In this document: piece after piece, positions 17,366-24,670 of the stretch | Position numbering within the stretch: the first letter of the stretch is position 1 | How the letters are laid out: every line of letters starts with the position of its first letter | Assembly: GCF_001945365.1 (NCBI RefSeq) | Contig: NZ_MSTQ01000026.1 | Span: forward strand, 1-64,000 | DNA: 64,000 nt | Source of the DNA: Pseudomonas reinekei | GTDB taxonomy: Bacteria; Pseudomonadota; Gammaproteobacteria; Pseudomonadales; Pseudomonadaceae | Direction of reading: 5' to 3' | Notes under the pieces: model-generated | What the model was told of the DNA's origin: nothing | Databases searched by the model: none | Seen by the model: the letters and a program-made list of their open reading frames with translations, nothing else | Translations under genes and position numbers: made by a program

Positions 17366-18238
17366 TCACTCGTCCGAACCCTCACCCTCAGGTGTCACTT
17401 TATTCTGCGTCAGGTAACGATCCAGGGTCTCATTCTGCACAGGCTGCGAGTTGTCCCCGGCGATCTGCCACAAACGCCGCTCGATCCCCTGTGCCAGCAA
17501 ATGCCCCACCGCCGATTCGATGGCCGACAACACACACAACTGCGCCGGTTCGTTGGTGGTGTAGCCGACCTCGGCCTCGAGCAGTTTCTTGAACTCGATG
17601 AACTTGAACACACCGGCACTACGTCCCACCGAGTAGATGGTCTTGCTGGTCATCACGTTGGCCAGTATCTGCCCGCTGCGCACGTCCACCGCCCGCAGGT
17701 TCACCGTCACCTGATCCACCCGGTACTCGCGGGAAATGTCGATGCCCAGGTAGCGCGCGCCTTCCCCGCCGCTCTTGACGTTGGTGTCATAGGCGATGAT
17801 TCCGCCTTCGAGCATCATGTTCGCCGCCTGCAGCGGTGGCAGTTCAGCCTGAATGTTCATCGGGGTGTTCGGTTTTTTCTGCGACGCGCGGATGATCTTG
17901 CGCTCGGTCAGCAGGTTCTGCAGGCCTTCACGCTCCAGCACCACGAACCAGCCACTGGCCTGCATGGCGTCCATCAGCATGCTCGCCGCGCCCTGGGTGA
18001 CGCTGGTGGAAAACGAGCTGGCCGGGGTCGGTTTGTATTGTCCGGTCTGGTCCCGAAAACCGTATACCACCGCCATCAGCCGGCCTTTGGGACGTGGCAT
18101 GTTGATCAAGTCGTAATAGGTCGACGCCCGTGGTGTCAGGGTCGGGGTCTCGGTGTCCTGCTCGGCACCGATCGGCTCACGCAGGCTGCAGCCTTGAAGT
18201 GCTGCCAACAACATCCCTAGCAAAAGTATCTTTTTCAT
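17366..18238 (-). CDS. csgG: Curli secretion channel lipoprotein CsgG
   Basis: 290 aa. CsgG forms the nonameric outer-membrane pore through which curli subunits leave the cell. The N-terminal lipoprotein signal ends in LQGC; the family core follows: KGRLMAVVYGFRDQTGQYKP, SSFSTSVTQGAASMLMDAM, GWFVVLEREGLQNLLTERKI and the periplasmic constriction region YLGIDISREYRVD. The second of two closely spaced ATGs (18236-18238) is chosen because GGAG lies 8 nt upstream of it and only 2 nt from the first. It is the last gene of the long operon that starts with the response regulator at 26975. No curlin (csgA/B) gene is in the window. Confidence 0.94.
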   Translation of the reverse strand: MKKILLLGMLLAALQGCSLREPIGAEQDTETPTLTPRASTYYDLINMPRPKGRLMAVVYGFRDQTGQYKPTPASSFSTSVTQGAASMLMDAMQASGWFVVLEREGLQNLLTERKIIRASQKKPNTPMNIQAELPPLQAANMMLEGGIIAYDTNVKSGGEGARYLGIDISREYRVDQVTVNLRAVDVRSGQILANVMTSKTIYSVGRSAGVFKFIEFKKLLEAEVGYTTNEPAQLCVLSAIESAVGHLLAQGIERRLWQIAGDNSQPVQNETLDRYLTQNKVTPEGEGSDE

Positions 18239-18269
18239 GTCCATTGCTCCCCGTCAGCCCAAATGCCCG

Positions 18270-18689
18270 TCAAGGGGCCAGGCCATTAACCTTGATTTCC
18301 GACACTTCACCGGTCGCTCGGTCGGTCACTTCAATCGTCAATTGCCCCGAGTCGTCGAGGACGTTGACGATGAAAGCGTCCGTGGACAGGCTTCCGGTAT
18401 TGCCGGTGGAGATGTTGTCCAGCAGTTGCCCCAGCAGTCGCGATTGCAACTGGCTGCTGAAGCGCTCCAGGGCCGAAGTGCCGGTCAGCGCGGCGCGATC
18501 CTTCAAATCAGGGTCGTCGTAGTCGTTCTGCGCCTGGGCGTTGTTGAGCAGCCAGGTGCCGTTCAGCGGGTTGCCGCCAAACGATGGATTGATCGGCGTG
18601 TAGACCAGCTCCGTGGCCTGGACGAGGCCATGACTGCCGAGGCCGAGCAAGCACAAACCGGTGCGCTGCAAGAACGTTTTCGTTTTCAT
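18270..18689 (-). CDS. csgF: Curli assembly factor CsgF
   Basis: 139 aa with a signal peptide ending near ATELVY. The mature N-terminus carries the CsgF hallmark NPSFGGNPLNGTWLLN, the segment that threads into the CsgG pore in E. coli. CsgF extends the CsgG channel and couples export to nucleation at the surface. The ATG overlaps the end of csgE by 4 nt (ATGA), and csgG follows 31 nt downstream, so the three are cotranscribed. Confidence 0.93.
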   Translation of the reverse strand: MKTKTFLQRTGLCLLGLGSHGLVQATELVYTPINPSFGGNPLNGTWLLNNAQAQNDYDDPDLKDRAALTGTSALERFSSQLQSRLLGQLLDNISTGNTGSLSTDAFIVNVLDDSGQLTIEVTDRATGEVSEIKVNGLAP

Positions 18690-19075
18690 AGTTCGTCCCT
18701 CTCAAGGTCCGTGGTGTCCTGCAACAAGGCTTCCAGCTTGCGCTGGACAATCTGCCCGCGTACCCAGTCGGCGGCGTCATAGGCCTCGTCCTTGAGCTCC
18801 ACGGTGTTCGGCGGCAGGAAGCGCCGATAGACCAAACGCTGTTGAAATTCCACGGTCACCAGGCTGCCCCAGCGAGCCGAAGGTCGTTCGCGAACCACCA
18901 GGTTGAAATCCATCGGGCTGGTGGCGCGCAGGCGTTCACTGAACGCGTAGTAAAAGTCGTGGCCGATGTGCGAGATCGTGTCGTCGATGATGAATCCGAG
19001 CATCTCGTCCTCTTCGCTGGCCGAAGCCGCAGAGGTGCACAGCACCAGGATGAACGCCAGGCAGAATCTGTTCAT
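18686..19075 (-). CDS. csgE: Curli secretion specificity factor CsgE
   Basis: 129 aa, signal peptide (MNRFCLAFILVLCTSAASA). The CsgE domain shows DDTISHIGHDFYYAFSERL, the Arg/Trp segment NLVVRERPSARWGSLV and VYRRFLPP. CsgE caps the CsgG channel on the periplasmic side and selects cargo. ATG at 19073-19075 overlaps the end of the third pseudopilin gene by 4 nt, so curli export genes and pilus-like genes form one transcription unit here, which is unusual. Confidence 0.92.
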   Translation of the reverse strand: MNRFCLAFILVLCTSAASASEEDEMLGFIIDDTISHIGHDFYYAFSERLRATSPMDFNLVVRERPSARWGSLVTVEFQQRLVYRRFLPPNTVELKDEAYDAADWVRGQIVQRKLEALLQDTTDLERDEL

Positions 19076-19611
19076 GGCTGCGCCGCCTGTGGCTGTTGCG
19101 ACTGGCCTTTGGCCGGGCCGGTAGCACCGTCGATAAAGGCTTTCTCGGCCACGAACTGCCAGTCCTTGTAACTGGCCATGCCGTTGAAGTCGGACCATTG
19201 ATTGGGAAAGTCCGCCTGCTTCAACGGCTTGTCCGTGGACGGGCTACTGATGCCGGTGATGCGTCCGTCGAAGCCGCGCATCAGGAACCATTCGCCGCCG
19301 CCAATCGGGTCGGGGTACAGCTGGCGTATGTGGTGCTTGGCATTGGGAAAACGCTCGTCCTGCAACAGGTCGGCGAGCTCTTTCGGGTACTGCGCCAGGC
19401 CTGGCGAACTGCGGTAATAGCTGCGCAGCGCCTGGGCGTACTGGGTGCCGACCCACAGCAACTGGCGCTCGCGGTCACGGCGTGAAGCGGTGGACCACAA
19501 CTCACCGGCACTGGCCAGGCCCATGCCCATCACCATGATCAGAAACAGCACACCCAGGTAGGTGAAGCCATCTTCTGACGCCGGCTTACCACTCGGAATA
19601 AAGGCTGCCAT
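19072..19611 (-). CDS. Minor pseudopilin lacking Glu5 (GspK-like role possible)
   Basis: 179 aa. A 15-residue leader ends in ...ASEDG, followed by FTYLGVLFLIMVMGMGLA, the type IV prepilin transmembrane segment cleaved and methylated by a prepilin peptidase. Position 5 of the mature protein is Gly and not the conserved Glu, as in tip pseudopilins such as GspK that cannot make the usual salt bridge along the fibre. ATG 19609-19611 has GGAGG 7 nt upstream and overlaps the preceding pseudopilin by 26 nt. The globular part has PDPIGGGEWFLMRGFDGRITGI, common in these minor pseudopilins. Confidence 0.85.
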   Translation of the reverse strand: MAAFIPSGKPASEDGFTYLGVLFLIMVMGMGLASAGELWSTASRRDRERQLLWVGTQYAQALRSYYRSSPGLAQYPKELADLLQDERFPNAKHHIRQLYPDPIGGGEWFLMRGFDGRITGISSPSTDKPLKQADFPNQWSDFNGMASYKDWQFVAEKAFIDGATGPAKGQSQQPQAAQP

Positions 19612-19960
19612 CACGCGCCCTCCCTGTGGCACCGCTCTTGATATCGGCGACGCCGCCGGCCACGCCTTCAGGCGGTGCAACCATGACCCAGGCATCTTTG
19701 CGCTCGGCAATCGGGTCCATCGGTGAATTGCGCAAGTAACGCTGCTCGATCAATTGGTCGATGGAATCGGGATAGCGCCCGGTGTCGCCGTAGTAGTGAT
19801 CCAGCGCCTCGCGCATGGCCGACAGGCTCTGGCGCAAGGTGGTCTCTTTCGAGGCCTCCAGGCTGTTGAAATAACGGGGCAAGGCGATGGTCATCAGCGT
19901 CGCGATGATTGCCATGACCACCATCAGTTCGAGTAGGGTAAAACCCTTTTGCCGACGCAT
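19586..19960 (-). CDS. Type II/IV pseudopilin, GspG-like
   Basis: 124 aa. Short leader MRRQKG, then FTLLELMVVMAIIATLMTIALPRYF with Glu5 present: a standard class of pseudopilin. The globular segment (ETTLRQSLSAMREALDHYYGDTGRYPDSIDQLIEQRYLR) matches GspG-like folds. ATG at 19958-19960 is used; longer in-frame ORF upstream belongs to the shadow of the neighbour. It starts 4 nt after the first pseudopilin's stop. Confidence 0.88.
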   Translation of the reverse strand: MRRQKGFTLLELMVVMAIIATLMTIALPRYFNSLEASKETTLRQSLSAMREALDHYYGDTGRYPDSIDQLIEQRYLRNSPMDPIAERKDAWVMVAPPEGVAGGVADIKSGATGRARDGSLYSEW

Positions 19961-19964
19961 AGGC

Positions 19965-20438
19965 TCACCACTCCCGGTATGCGATGCCGTTGAGACCCTT
20001 GCCCCGGGCCTTGGAATAAACGTCGAAGACGTCTTCGCCTTCCCGCGGGTTTTCCGCCGTGCTGTCGTAGGAGCGCACGCCCCAGCCGCCTTCGTCGTCA
20101 CGCTTGACCGGCGCCAGCGGGTCGTGGGGCACGCGCCGCAGGAAATAGAACTTGGCCCCCTTGGCGCTGCGCACGTCCCGTACACCTTCAACCAGTACTT
20201 GCAGGTTCGGTGGGTAGCCGCTGCTGTTCAGCGATTTCTCGATGTAACCGGCGTCGAATGCACGCTTGTAGGCATCAATGGCATCGCGGATCTGGTACAG
20301 CGAAGTACGCAGTTCCTGCTCTTTGCCCCGGCGTACCACGGTCTCGGTCAGCGGCGCGGCCATGCCGGCCAACAGGCCGATCAGGGACAGCGTCACCACG
20401 ACTTCGATCAAGGTAAAACCGCGTTGCGAGGCGTTCAT
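19965..20438 (-). CDS. Type II/IV pseudopilin
   Basis: 157 aa. Leader MNASQRG, then FTLIEVVVTLSLIGLLAGMAAP with Glu5. The rest (ELRTSLYQIRDAIDAYKRAFDAGYI, then GAKFYFLRRVPHDPLAP) is the typical lollipop helix and small beta domain. It starts 2 nt after the secretin stop, so translation is coupled. With the next two genes it gives three minor pseudopilins in a row; the likely major pseudopilin is encoded on the other strand at 39989. Confidence 0.88.
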   Translation of the reverse strand: MNASQRGFTLIEVVVTLSLIGLLAGMAAPLTETVVRRGKEQELRTSLYQIRDAIDAYKRAFDAGYIEKSLNSSGYPPNLQVLVEGVRDVRSAKGAKFYFLRRVPHDPLAPVKRDDEGGWGVRSYDSTAENPREGEDVFDVYSKARGKGLNGIAYREW

Positions 20439-20440
20439 GA

Positions 20441-22279
20441 TCAAGGCTTCCCGACGGTGACTTGGGTGGTGACGTTGGACGCCACCGGCCGATCGATGCG
20501 CTCAGGCTGGATCGCGGCTTCCATTCGACGGTCAGGTGCCTGGATGTGCATGCTGGTTTCGGTGCCGGTAGGGAATTCCATGTCCGACGGACTCTGGTAC
20601 GGCAAGTTGCGCACGATCCGCGGGGTGATCGACAGCACCAGTTCGGATTTGCTGACGTCGTCCTTGTTGCTGCCGAACAGCCGGCCCAGGCCAGGAATGT
20701 CACCCAGGCCCGGAATCTTGTTGCCGGTGCTGCCATGGTCATTGCGCATCAGGCCGGCGAGAATCTGGGTTTCGCCGTCATGCAGACGCAGTGTGGTCTG
20801 CGCGTTACGGGTATCGACCTGGACCGGAATCGTGCCTTGGCGGGTCGGTTCCAGTGGGGTGGCGTTACTCACTTCCAGCGCAACCTTGATCGCCACTTCG
20901 TTGTTCAGGTGCACCGTCGGCTGCACTTCCAGTTTCAAACCGACGTCGAGGTAAGTCACGCTTTCGGTGATCACCGGCCCCTGGGTCGAAGGCACCGATG
21001 TGGCGCTGATGATCGGTACGCGCTGGCCGATGTGGATGCGCGCCTGCTCGCGGTTGCTGACGCGGATGACCGGGCTGGCCAGGGTGTTGATGTCCTTGTC
21101 CTGGGCATTGATCTTGGCTTGTGGCGAGGGCGAGATGGTGATGCGGCTGGAGTTGATGCCCTTGAGTTGATCGAGGATGGTCACCGCCGAGCCGTCGCTG
21201 TTGACCACACCGAAGGTGTTCGGCCATTGCAGGCCAAGGTCGAGAATCCGCTGGGTGGCGACTTCCATCACTTCCACTTCCAGCACCACTTCCGGGTTGG
21301 ACTGATCCTGCGATTGCAGGAGTTTCTCGGCCATGCGGATCGCGTCACCGGTGTCACGCATGGTCAGGGTGTTGAGGCGTTCATCGACGAACACGTCGCG
21401 GGTCTTGAGCATGGTCTTGATCATGTTCAGCGCGGTGTTGGCATCGATGCTGGTCAGGTAGAAGGTGCGCATCACCAGCTCTTGATAATCCTTGAGCTTC
21501 TGCGGCGAGTCCGGGTAGATCAGCAAGGTGTTTTCGTTCACCACTTTCTGATGCAGCTGGTTCTGTTGCAGCAGCAGCGCCACCGCGTCCTCGATGCGCA
21601 CGTCACGCACGAATATCGTGGCTTTCATGTCCGGGCGCAGGTCTTTGTCGAAGATGAAATTCAAACCGGCCACCTGGGACAGCACTTCGAAAATGGTTTT
21701 CAGGTTGGCGTCGCGAAATTCCAGGGTCACCGGTTTGTCGAGGCGGGTCCGCAGTTGCGGGTAAGGCACCACGTTGCGGCTTTGCACCAGACGGATATTG
21801 CCTTGCAGTTCCAGCGCGCCCTCGTTGTTGGGGTCCAGTTCGAGGATCTGTCGCACCTGGCGCTCGGCCCCGTAAATGTCACCCCGACGCAGGTCGCCAC
21901 GGGCCAGTTCGAGTTTTTCATCGAGGCTGCGCATGTGTTCCAGCTGACGCATGGCGTCCTGGGCGCGACGGTTGTTCGGTTCGATGGTCAGCACCCGGCC
22001 GTAGCCCATGCGCGCCGAAGCGAAATCACGCTGGGTGCGGTCCATGTCGGCCTGGGTCAGCAGCGCGGTGATCGCGCGGGCACGGGCACTGTTGAGCGCG
22101 ATGTGCAGTTCGGTGTCGCGAGGGTTTTCGCGCAATCCTTCCTCGATCCGGGCCAGGCCGGCTTCATACTGCCCCTGTTCGATCAGGTCGGAAGCCTCTT
22201 GCTTGGCAACCTGCGCCGAGCTGCACGCGGCCAGCCCTGCACAGAGGCAAAGGCTCATCAGCAAACGGGATTTGTTCAT
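20441..22279 (-). CDS. Lipoprotein secretin with N-terminal TPRs (GspD/PilQ/MshL type)
   Basis: 612 aa outer-membrane secretin. Lipobox LAAC at residues 16-19 suggests self-targeting to the outer membrane without a separate pilotin. TPR-like helices span about 25-165 (NPRDTELHIALNSARA, EPNNRRAQDAMRQLEHM, DPNNEGALELQGNIR). A secretin N0/STN domain (about 185-240: VTLEFRDANLKTIFEVLSQV), an N1-type domain, then the C-terminal beta-barrel gate with VPSTQGPVITESVTYLDVG, GETQILAGLMRND and IPGLGDIPGLGRLFGS. GGGAG precedes ATG 22277-22279. It overlaps the PilP-like gene by 4 nt and would form the exit pore of the pilus-like system. Confidence 0.93.
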   Translation of the reverse strand: MNKSRLLMSLCLCAGLAACSSAQVAKQEASDLIEQGQYEAGLARIEEGLRENPRDTELHIALNSARARAITALLTQADMDRTQRDFASARMGYGRVLTIEPNNRRAQDAMRQLEHMRSLDEKLELARGDLRRGDIYGAERQVRQILELDPNNEGALELQGNIRLVQSRNVVPYPQLRTRLDKPVTLEFRDANLKTIFEVLSQVAGLNFIFDKDLRPDMKATIFVRDVRIEDAVALLLQQNQLHQKVVNENTLLIYPDSPQKLKDYQELVMRTFYLTSIDANTALNMIKTMLKTRDVFVDERLNTLTMRDTGDAIRMAEKLLQSQDQSNPEVVLEVEVMEVATQRILDLGLQWPNTFGVVNSDGSAVTILDQLKGINSSRITISPSPQAKINAQDKDINTLASPVIRVSNREQARIHIGQRVPIISATSVPSTQGPVITESVTYLDVGLKLEVQPTVHLNNEVAIKVALEVSNATPLEPTRQGTIPVQVDTRNAQTTLRLHDGETQILAGLMRNDHGSTGNKIPGLGDIPGLGRLFGSNKDDVSKSELVLSITPRIVRNLPYQSPSDMEFPTGTETSMHIQAPDRRMEAAIQPERIDRPVASNVTTQVTVGKP

Positions 22280-22788
22280 TGCGCGCTCCCCACAGACAGG
22301 GTCTGGGACAAATGCAGAGGCAAATAGACCAGGCTCAGTTCCAGATCGGAAATCCCCTCGATCTTCCATGTTTCGTCGATCACATCCCCCTTGCGCACGA
22401 CGTAGATTTTCTCGCCGTTCTGCAAAAACACCTGCAGGTCAGTGCGATCATCCATCCGGCCAATGAACTGGAAAGGCATCGGCGGTGCAGTGGGGGCCTG
22501 CACGACCGGAGCAACGTTGACGGGTTGTTCGGTGACGCTGGCGAGCGTTGGCGCCGCCTTCCAGCTACGGGCGGCAAACAGGTCACCGGCCGGGCTCAAG
22601 TCCTTGATCGGCGCGGTGGCAGCGGAGGCTTTCGCCACTTGCCGCGCCTTGCCCTGAACAGGCGTGGCAACGGCAGCCACCTCGACATCTCGGTCGTCGG
22701 CCGGTTTGAAATACTCGGGCAACCCGGCCAGCGCCGCCGCGACACCGAGGAACGCCACCCAACCCATAACGCGTTTGCTGTTCATCAT
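22276..22788 (-). CDS. PilP/GspC-like periplasmic linker protein
   Basis: 170 aa: one N-terminal membrane helix (VMGWVAFLGVAAALAGL), a low-complexity Ala/Pro/Val linker, then a small beta domain (FQFIGRMDDRTDLQVFLQNG, VVRKGDVID, WKIEGISDLELSLVYLPL) like the HR domain of PilP and GspC. Such proteins join the inner-membrane platform to the secretin, encoded directly downstream. The start ATG overlaps the PilO-like gene (ATGA). Assigned by domain look and gene order, not by strong motif. Confidence 0.75.
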   Translation of the reverse strand: MMNSKRVMGWVAFLGVAAALAGLPEYFKPADDRDVEVAAVATPVQGKARQVAKASAATAPIKDLSPAGDLFAARSWKAAPTLASVTEQPVNVAPVVQAPTAPPMPFQFIGRMDDRTDLQVFLQNGEKIYVVRKGDVIDETWKIEGISDLELSLVYLPLHLSQTLSVGSAQ

Positions 22789-23333
22789 GACCTCGACAGG
22801 TAAAGGGTCATGCGGATCCGGCCGTTCAGGTCGGTGTCGGCGATCTTTTTGCGCTGCAGCTCCAGGTCCTCGACCACCACCGCCGGCAATTGGCGGAGCA
22901 AGGCGTGCATGAAGCGCCGCAGTTGCGGATAGCTGCCACGCACCGGCAACAGAATCTGATAGCGCGCCAGGTGCGTCTTCGGATCGATGCCCAGCGAGTA
23001 CTCGCCACGGGACAGGGTGATGCGTTCCTGGGCAGCCAGCGCGTAGATCTTGTCGATGGCGACCGTGGCCTGCGGCTGGGTCGGCAATTTGCTGCGGAAA
23101 TCATCGAGCTGACGCTGCGGCACCACCGGTGCAGCGACGCTGCCCTCCTCGACCTGGGCCAGATATTCACTGGCTTCACGGGTCTGCTGGCTCAGCTGCT
23201 GCAGCGATTGCCAGTCCGGCAGCAAACCGCCCAGGCCCCAGGTCAGCGCCACCACCAGCATGACCAGCCCTGCCAGGCCAGGCACACCCAGGCTTTGCAG
23301 GTATTCGTGGACAATCAATCTAGGGATTTGCAT
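22785..23333 (-). CDS. PilO-like inner-membrane assembly protein
   Basis: 182 aa. Short cytoplasmic start, one membrane helix (GLAGLVMLVVALTWGLGGLL), a coiled-coil stretch (SLQQLSQQTREASEYLAQVEE) and a ferredoxin-like periplasmic domain (YQILLPVRGSYPQLRRFMHALL, VVVEDLELQRKKI). PilO pairs with PilN below the secretin. The ATG (23331-23333) overlaps the PilN-like gene by 14 nt. Confidence 0.78.
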   Translation of the reverse strand: MQIPRLIVHEYLQSLGVPGLAGLVMLVVALTWGLGGLLPDWQSLQQLSQQTREASEYLAQVEEGSVAAPVVPQRQLDDFRSKLPTQPQATVAIDKIYALAAQERITLSRGEYSLGIDPKTHLARYQILLPVRGSYPQLRRFMHALLRQLPAVVVEDLELQRKKIADTDLNGRIRMTLYLSRS

Positions 23334-23865
23334 CGCCGATCTCCCAGGTAGCCGACAGGTTGAAGCGGACCGGTTGTTCCGGCACGTTGGCGACGATTTC
23401 GTGGCTGAGCAGCGACACGTCGGTCAGCTCGTCGCTGGCTTCGAGGCGCCGGTGGAAGTCGAGCATCGCGTCCAGATCCCGCGCCTCGGCGCTGATCCGT
23501 ACCTGGCCCTTGCGGGCGTCCGGGGTCAGGGTCAGCAAGGCGATGTTGTCCCGGGGCATCGATTCGAGCGTGGCGAACAGGCGCTCCCAAGGGCGCCGCA
23601 ATTGCTGCGAGACCTTGCGCATCTCGGCCAGATTCTGCGCCTGCTCGCGGGTTTCGGCCGGGGTCAGGCTGACCTTGGTGCCGGTGTCGCCGGTGAGCAC
23701 GCGTTGGGCGGTTTGCAGGTGACCTTGCTGTTGCTCGGCCTCCCCGCTCAGGTGTTGCTGGATCAGGATGCAACTCAGCGCCAGCACCGCGCCCCCGGCC
23801 AGCAGGCTCCAGCCCAGAGGGCTCGAGCGGCGGCGCGGCTGGAAGTCGAGCATCAGCGGGCGCAT
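23320..23865 (-). CDS. PilN-like inner-membrane assembly protein
   Basis: 181 aa. N-terminal MLDFQPRRRSSP motif typical of PilN (the short segment that docks on PilM), one membrane helix (GWSLLAGGAVLALSCILIQQ), coiled coil, then a ferredoxin-like domain. ATG 23863-23865 lies 1 nt after the stop of the PilM-like gene. An internal ATG at 23853 would start exactly at the MLDF motif and is an alternative. Confidence 0.78.
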   Translation of the reverse strand: MRPLMLDFQPRRRSSPLGWSLLAGGAVLALSCILIQQHLSGEAEQQQGHLQTAQRVLTGDTGTKVSLTPAETREQAQNLAEMRKVSQQLRRPWERLFATLESMPRDNIALLTLTPDARKGQVRISAEARDLDAMLDFHRRLEASDELTDVSLLSHEIVANVPEQPVRFNLSATWEIGDANP

Positions 23866-23866
23866 G

Positions 23867-24670
23867 TCAGGCCACCGCCCGAGACATGACGTACAGGCAA
23901 TCGCGTACGGCAGTCCGGTCCTCTTCAAGGGTGCGCACGTGCACACCGGCCACTTCAGGATGCGAGTCGATGCGCGCCGGGGCGTGCAGGTAAACGTTCA
24001 GTGGCCGTTCGCTGGTGGAGGCCTGCAATTGGCTTTCGCGACCGATCAGCGCGGTCAGTGCTGCATCGCTGTCGCTGGTGCCCACCGAACGCACCGCCAC
24101 CCAGCGACCTTCGCGGGCCAGCAGCAGCACGCTGCGCACCGGCTCGGCGACAACGAACAGGAAGTCGCCGGCGTCGAAGCTTTTATCGAAGTGGTTGAAC
24201 GCCGCCATCAGGTAGGGCTGCACCGAGCGCAGACGCAGGCCCCGACCGCTGACCAGCGTCCGCAGGCGGTCCAGCAAGTCCTGCGGTAGCGCGGTGGCGA
24301 TGCGGTCGTAACCGGCCGGCTCGGCGGAGAGCACCAGGCTCCAAGGTTGGCTCACCGCACCGTAGAGGTCTTCGAAGCACAGCTGGGCAAACCCGCGAAG
24401 TTCTTCCGGACTGCTGATCTGCTCGCTCCAGGGCACCAGGCAAAAACGGCTGAAGTGCCCGGACACCACCACGGTCAATTCGGCACCGGCGCGGGTGTGT
24501 TCACCCAGCAGACGATCGAGGGTTTCCAGGGCCACGGTCCAGGCTTGAAAGCCTTCGTCGATGTAGCCGACGCTGCCCAGCCACAGGGTTTCGCTGCCCC
24601 GACGCTGGCCGAGGCCGACACCGCTGGCGCCGAGTACGGCGACATAACGCTCACGAGATAAAAGTGACAC
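23867..24670 (-). CDS. PilM/GspL-like cytoplasmic actin-fold protein
   Basis: 267 aa, soluble, with features of the actin-like ATPase fold (VAVLGASGVGLGQ near the start, ELTVVVSGHFSRFCLVPWSE, DFLFVVAEPVRSVLLLARE). It probably recruits the ATPase to the PilN/O pair. Start GTG at 24668-24670, supported by GAGGAG 7 nt upstream; it overlaps the ATPase gene by 20 nt. ATP-binding residues of true PilM are not obvious, so a GspL or MshI-type structural role is more likely. Confidence 0.75.
   Translation of the reverse strand: MSLLSRERYVAVLGASGVGLGQRRGSETLWLGSVGYIDEGFQAWTVALETLDRLLGEHTRAGAELTVVVSGHFSRFCLVPWSEQISSPEELRGFAQLCFEDLYGAVSQPWSLVLSAEPAGYDRIATALPQDLLDRLRTLVSGRGLRLRSVQPYLMAAFNHFDKSFDAGDFLFVVAEPVRSVLLLAREGRWVAVRSVGTSDSDAALTALIGRESQLQASTSERPLNVYLHAPARIDSHPEVAGVHVRTLEEDRTAVRDCLYVMSRAVA

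Noticed and set aside
20462..22327. 621-codon plus-strand frame opposite the secretin
   Set aside because: Antisense shadow of the secretin gene, which has full domain support.
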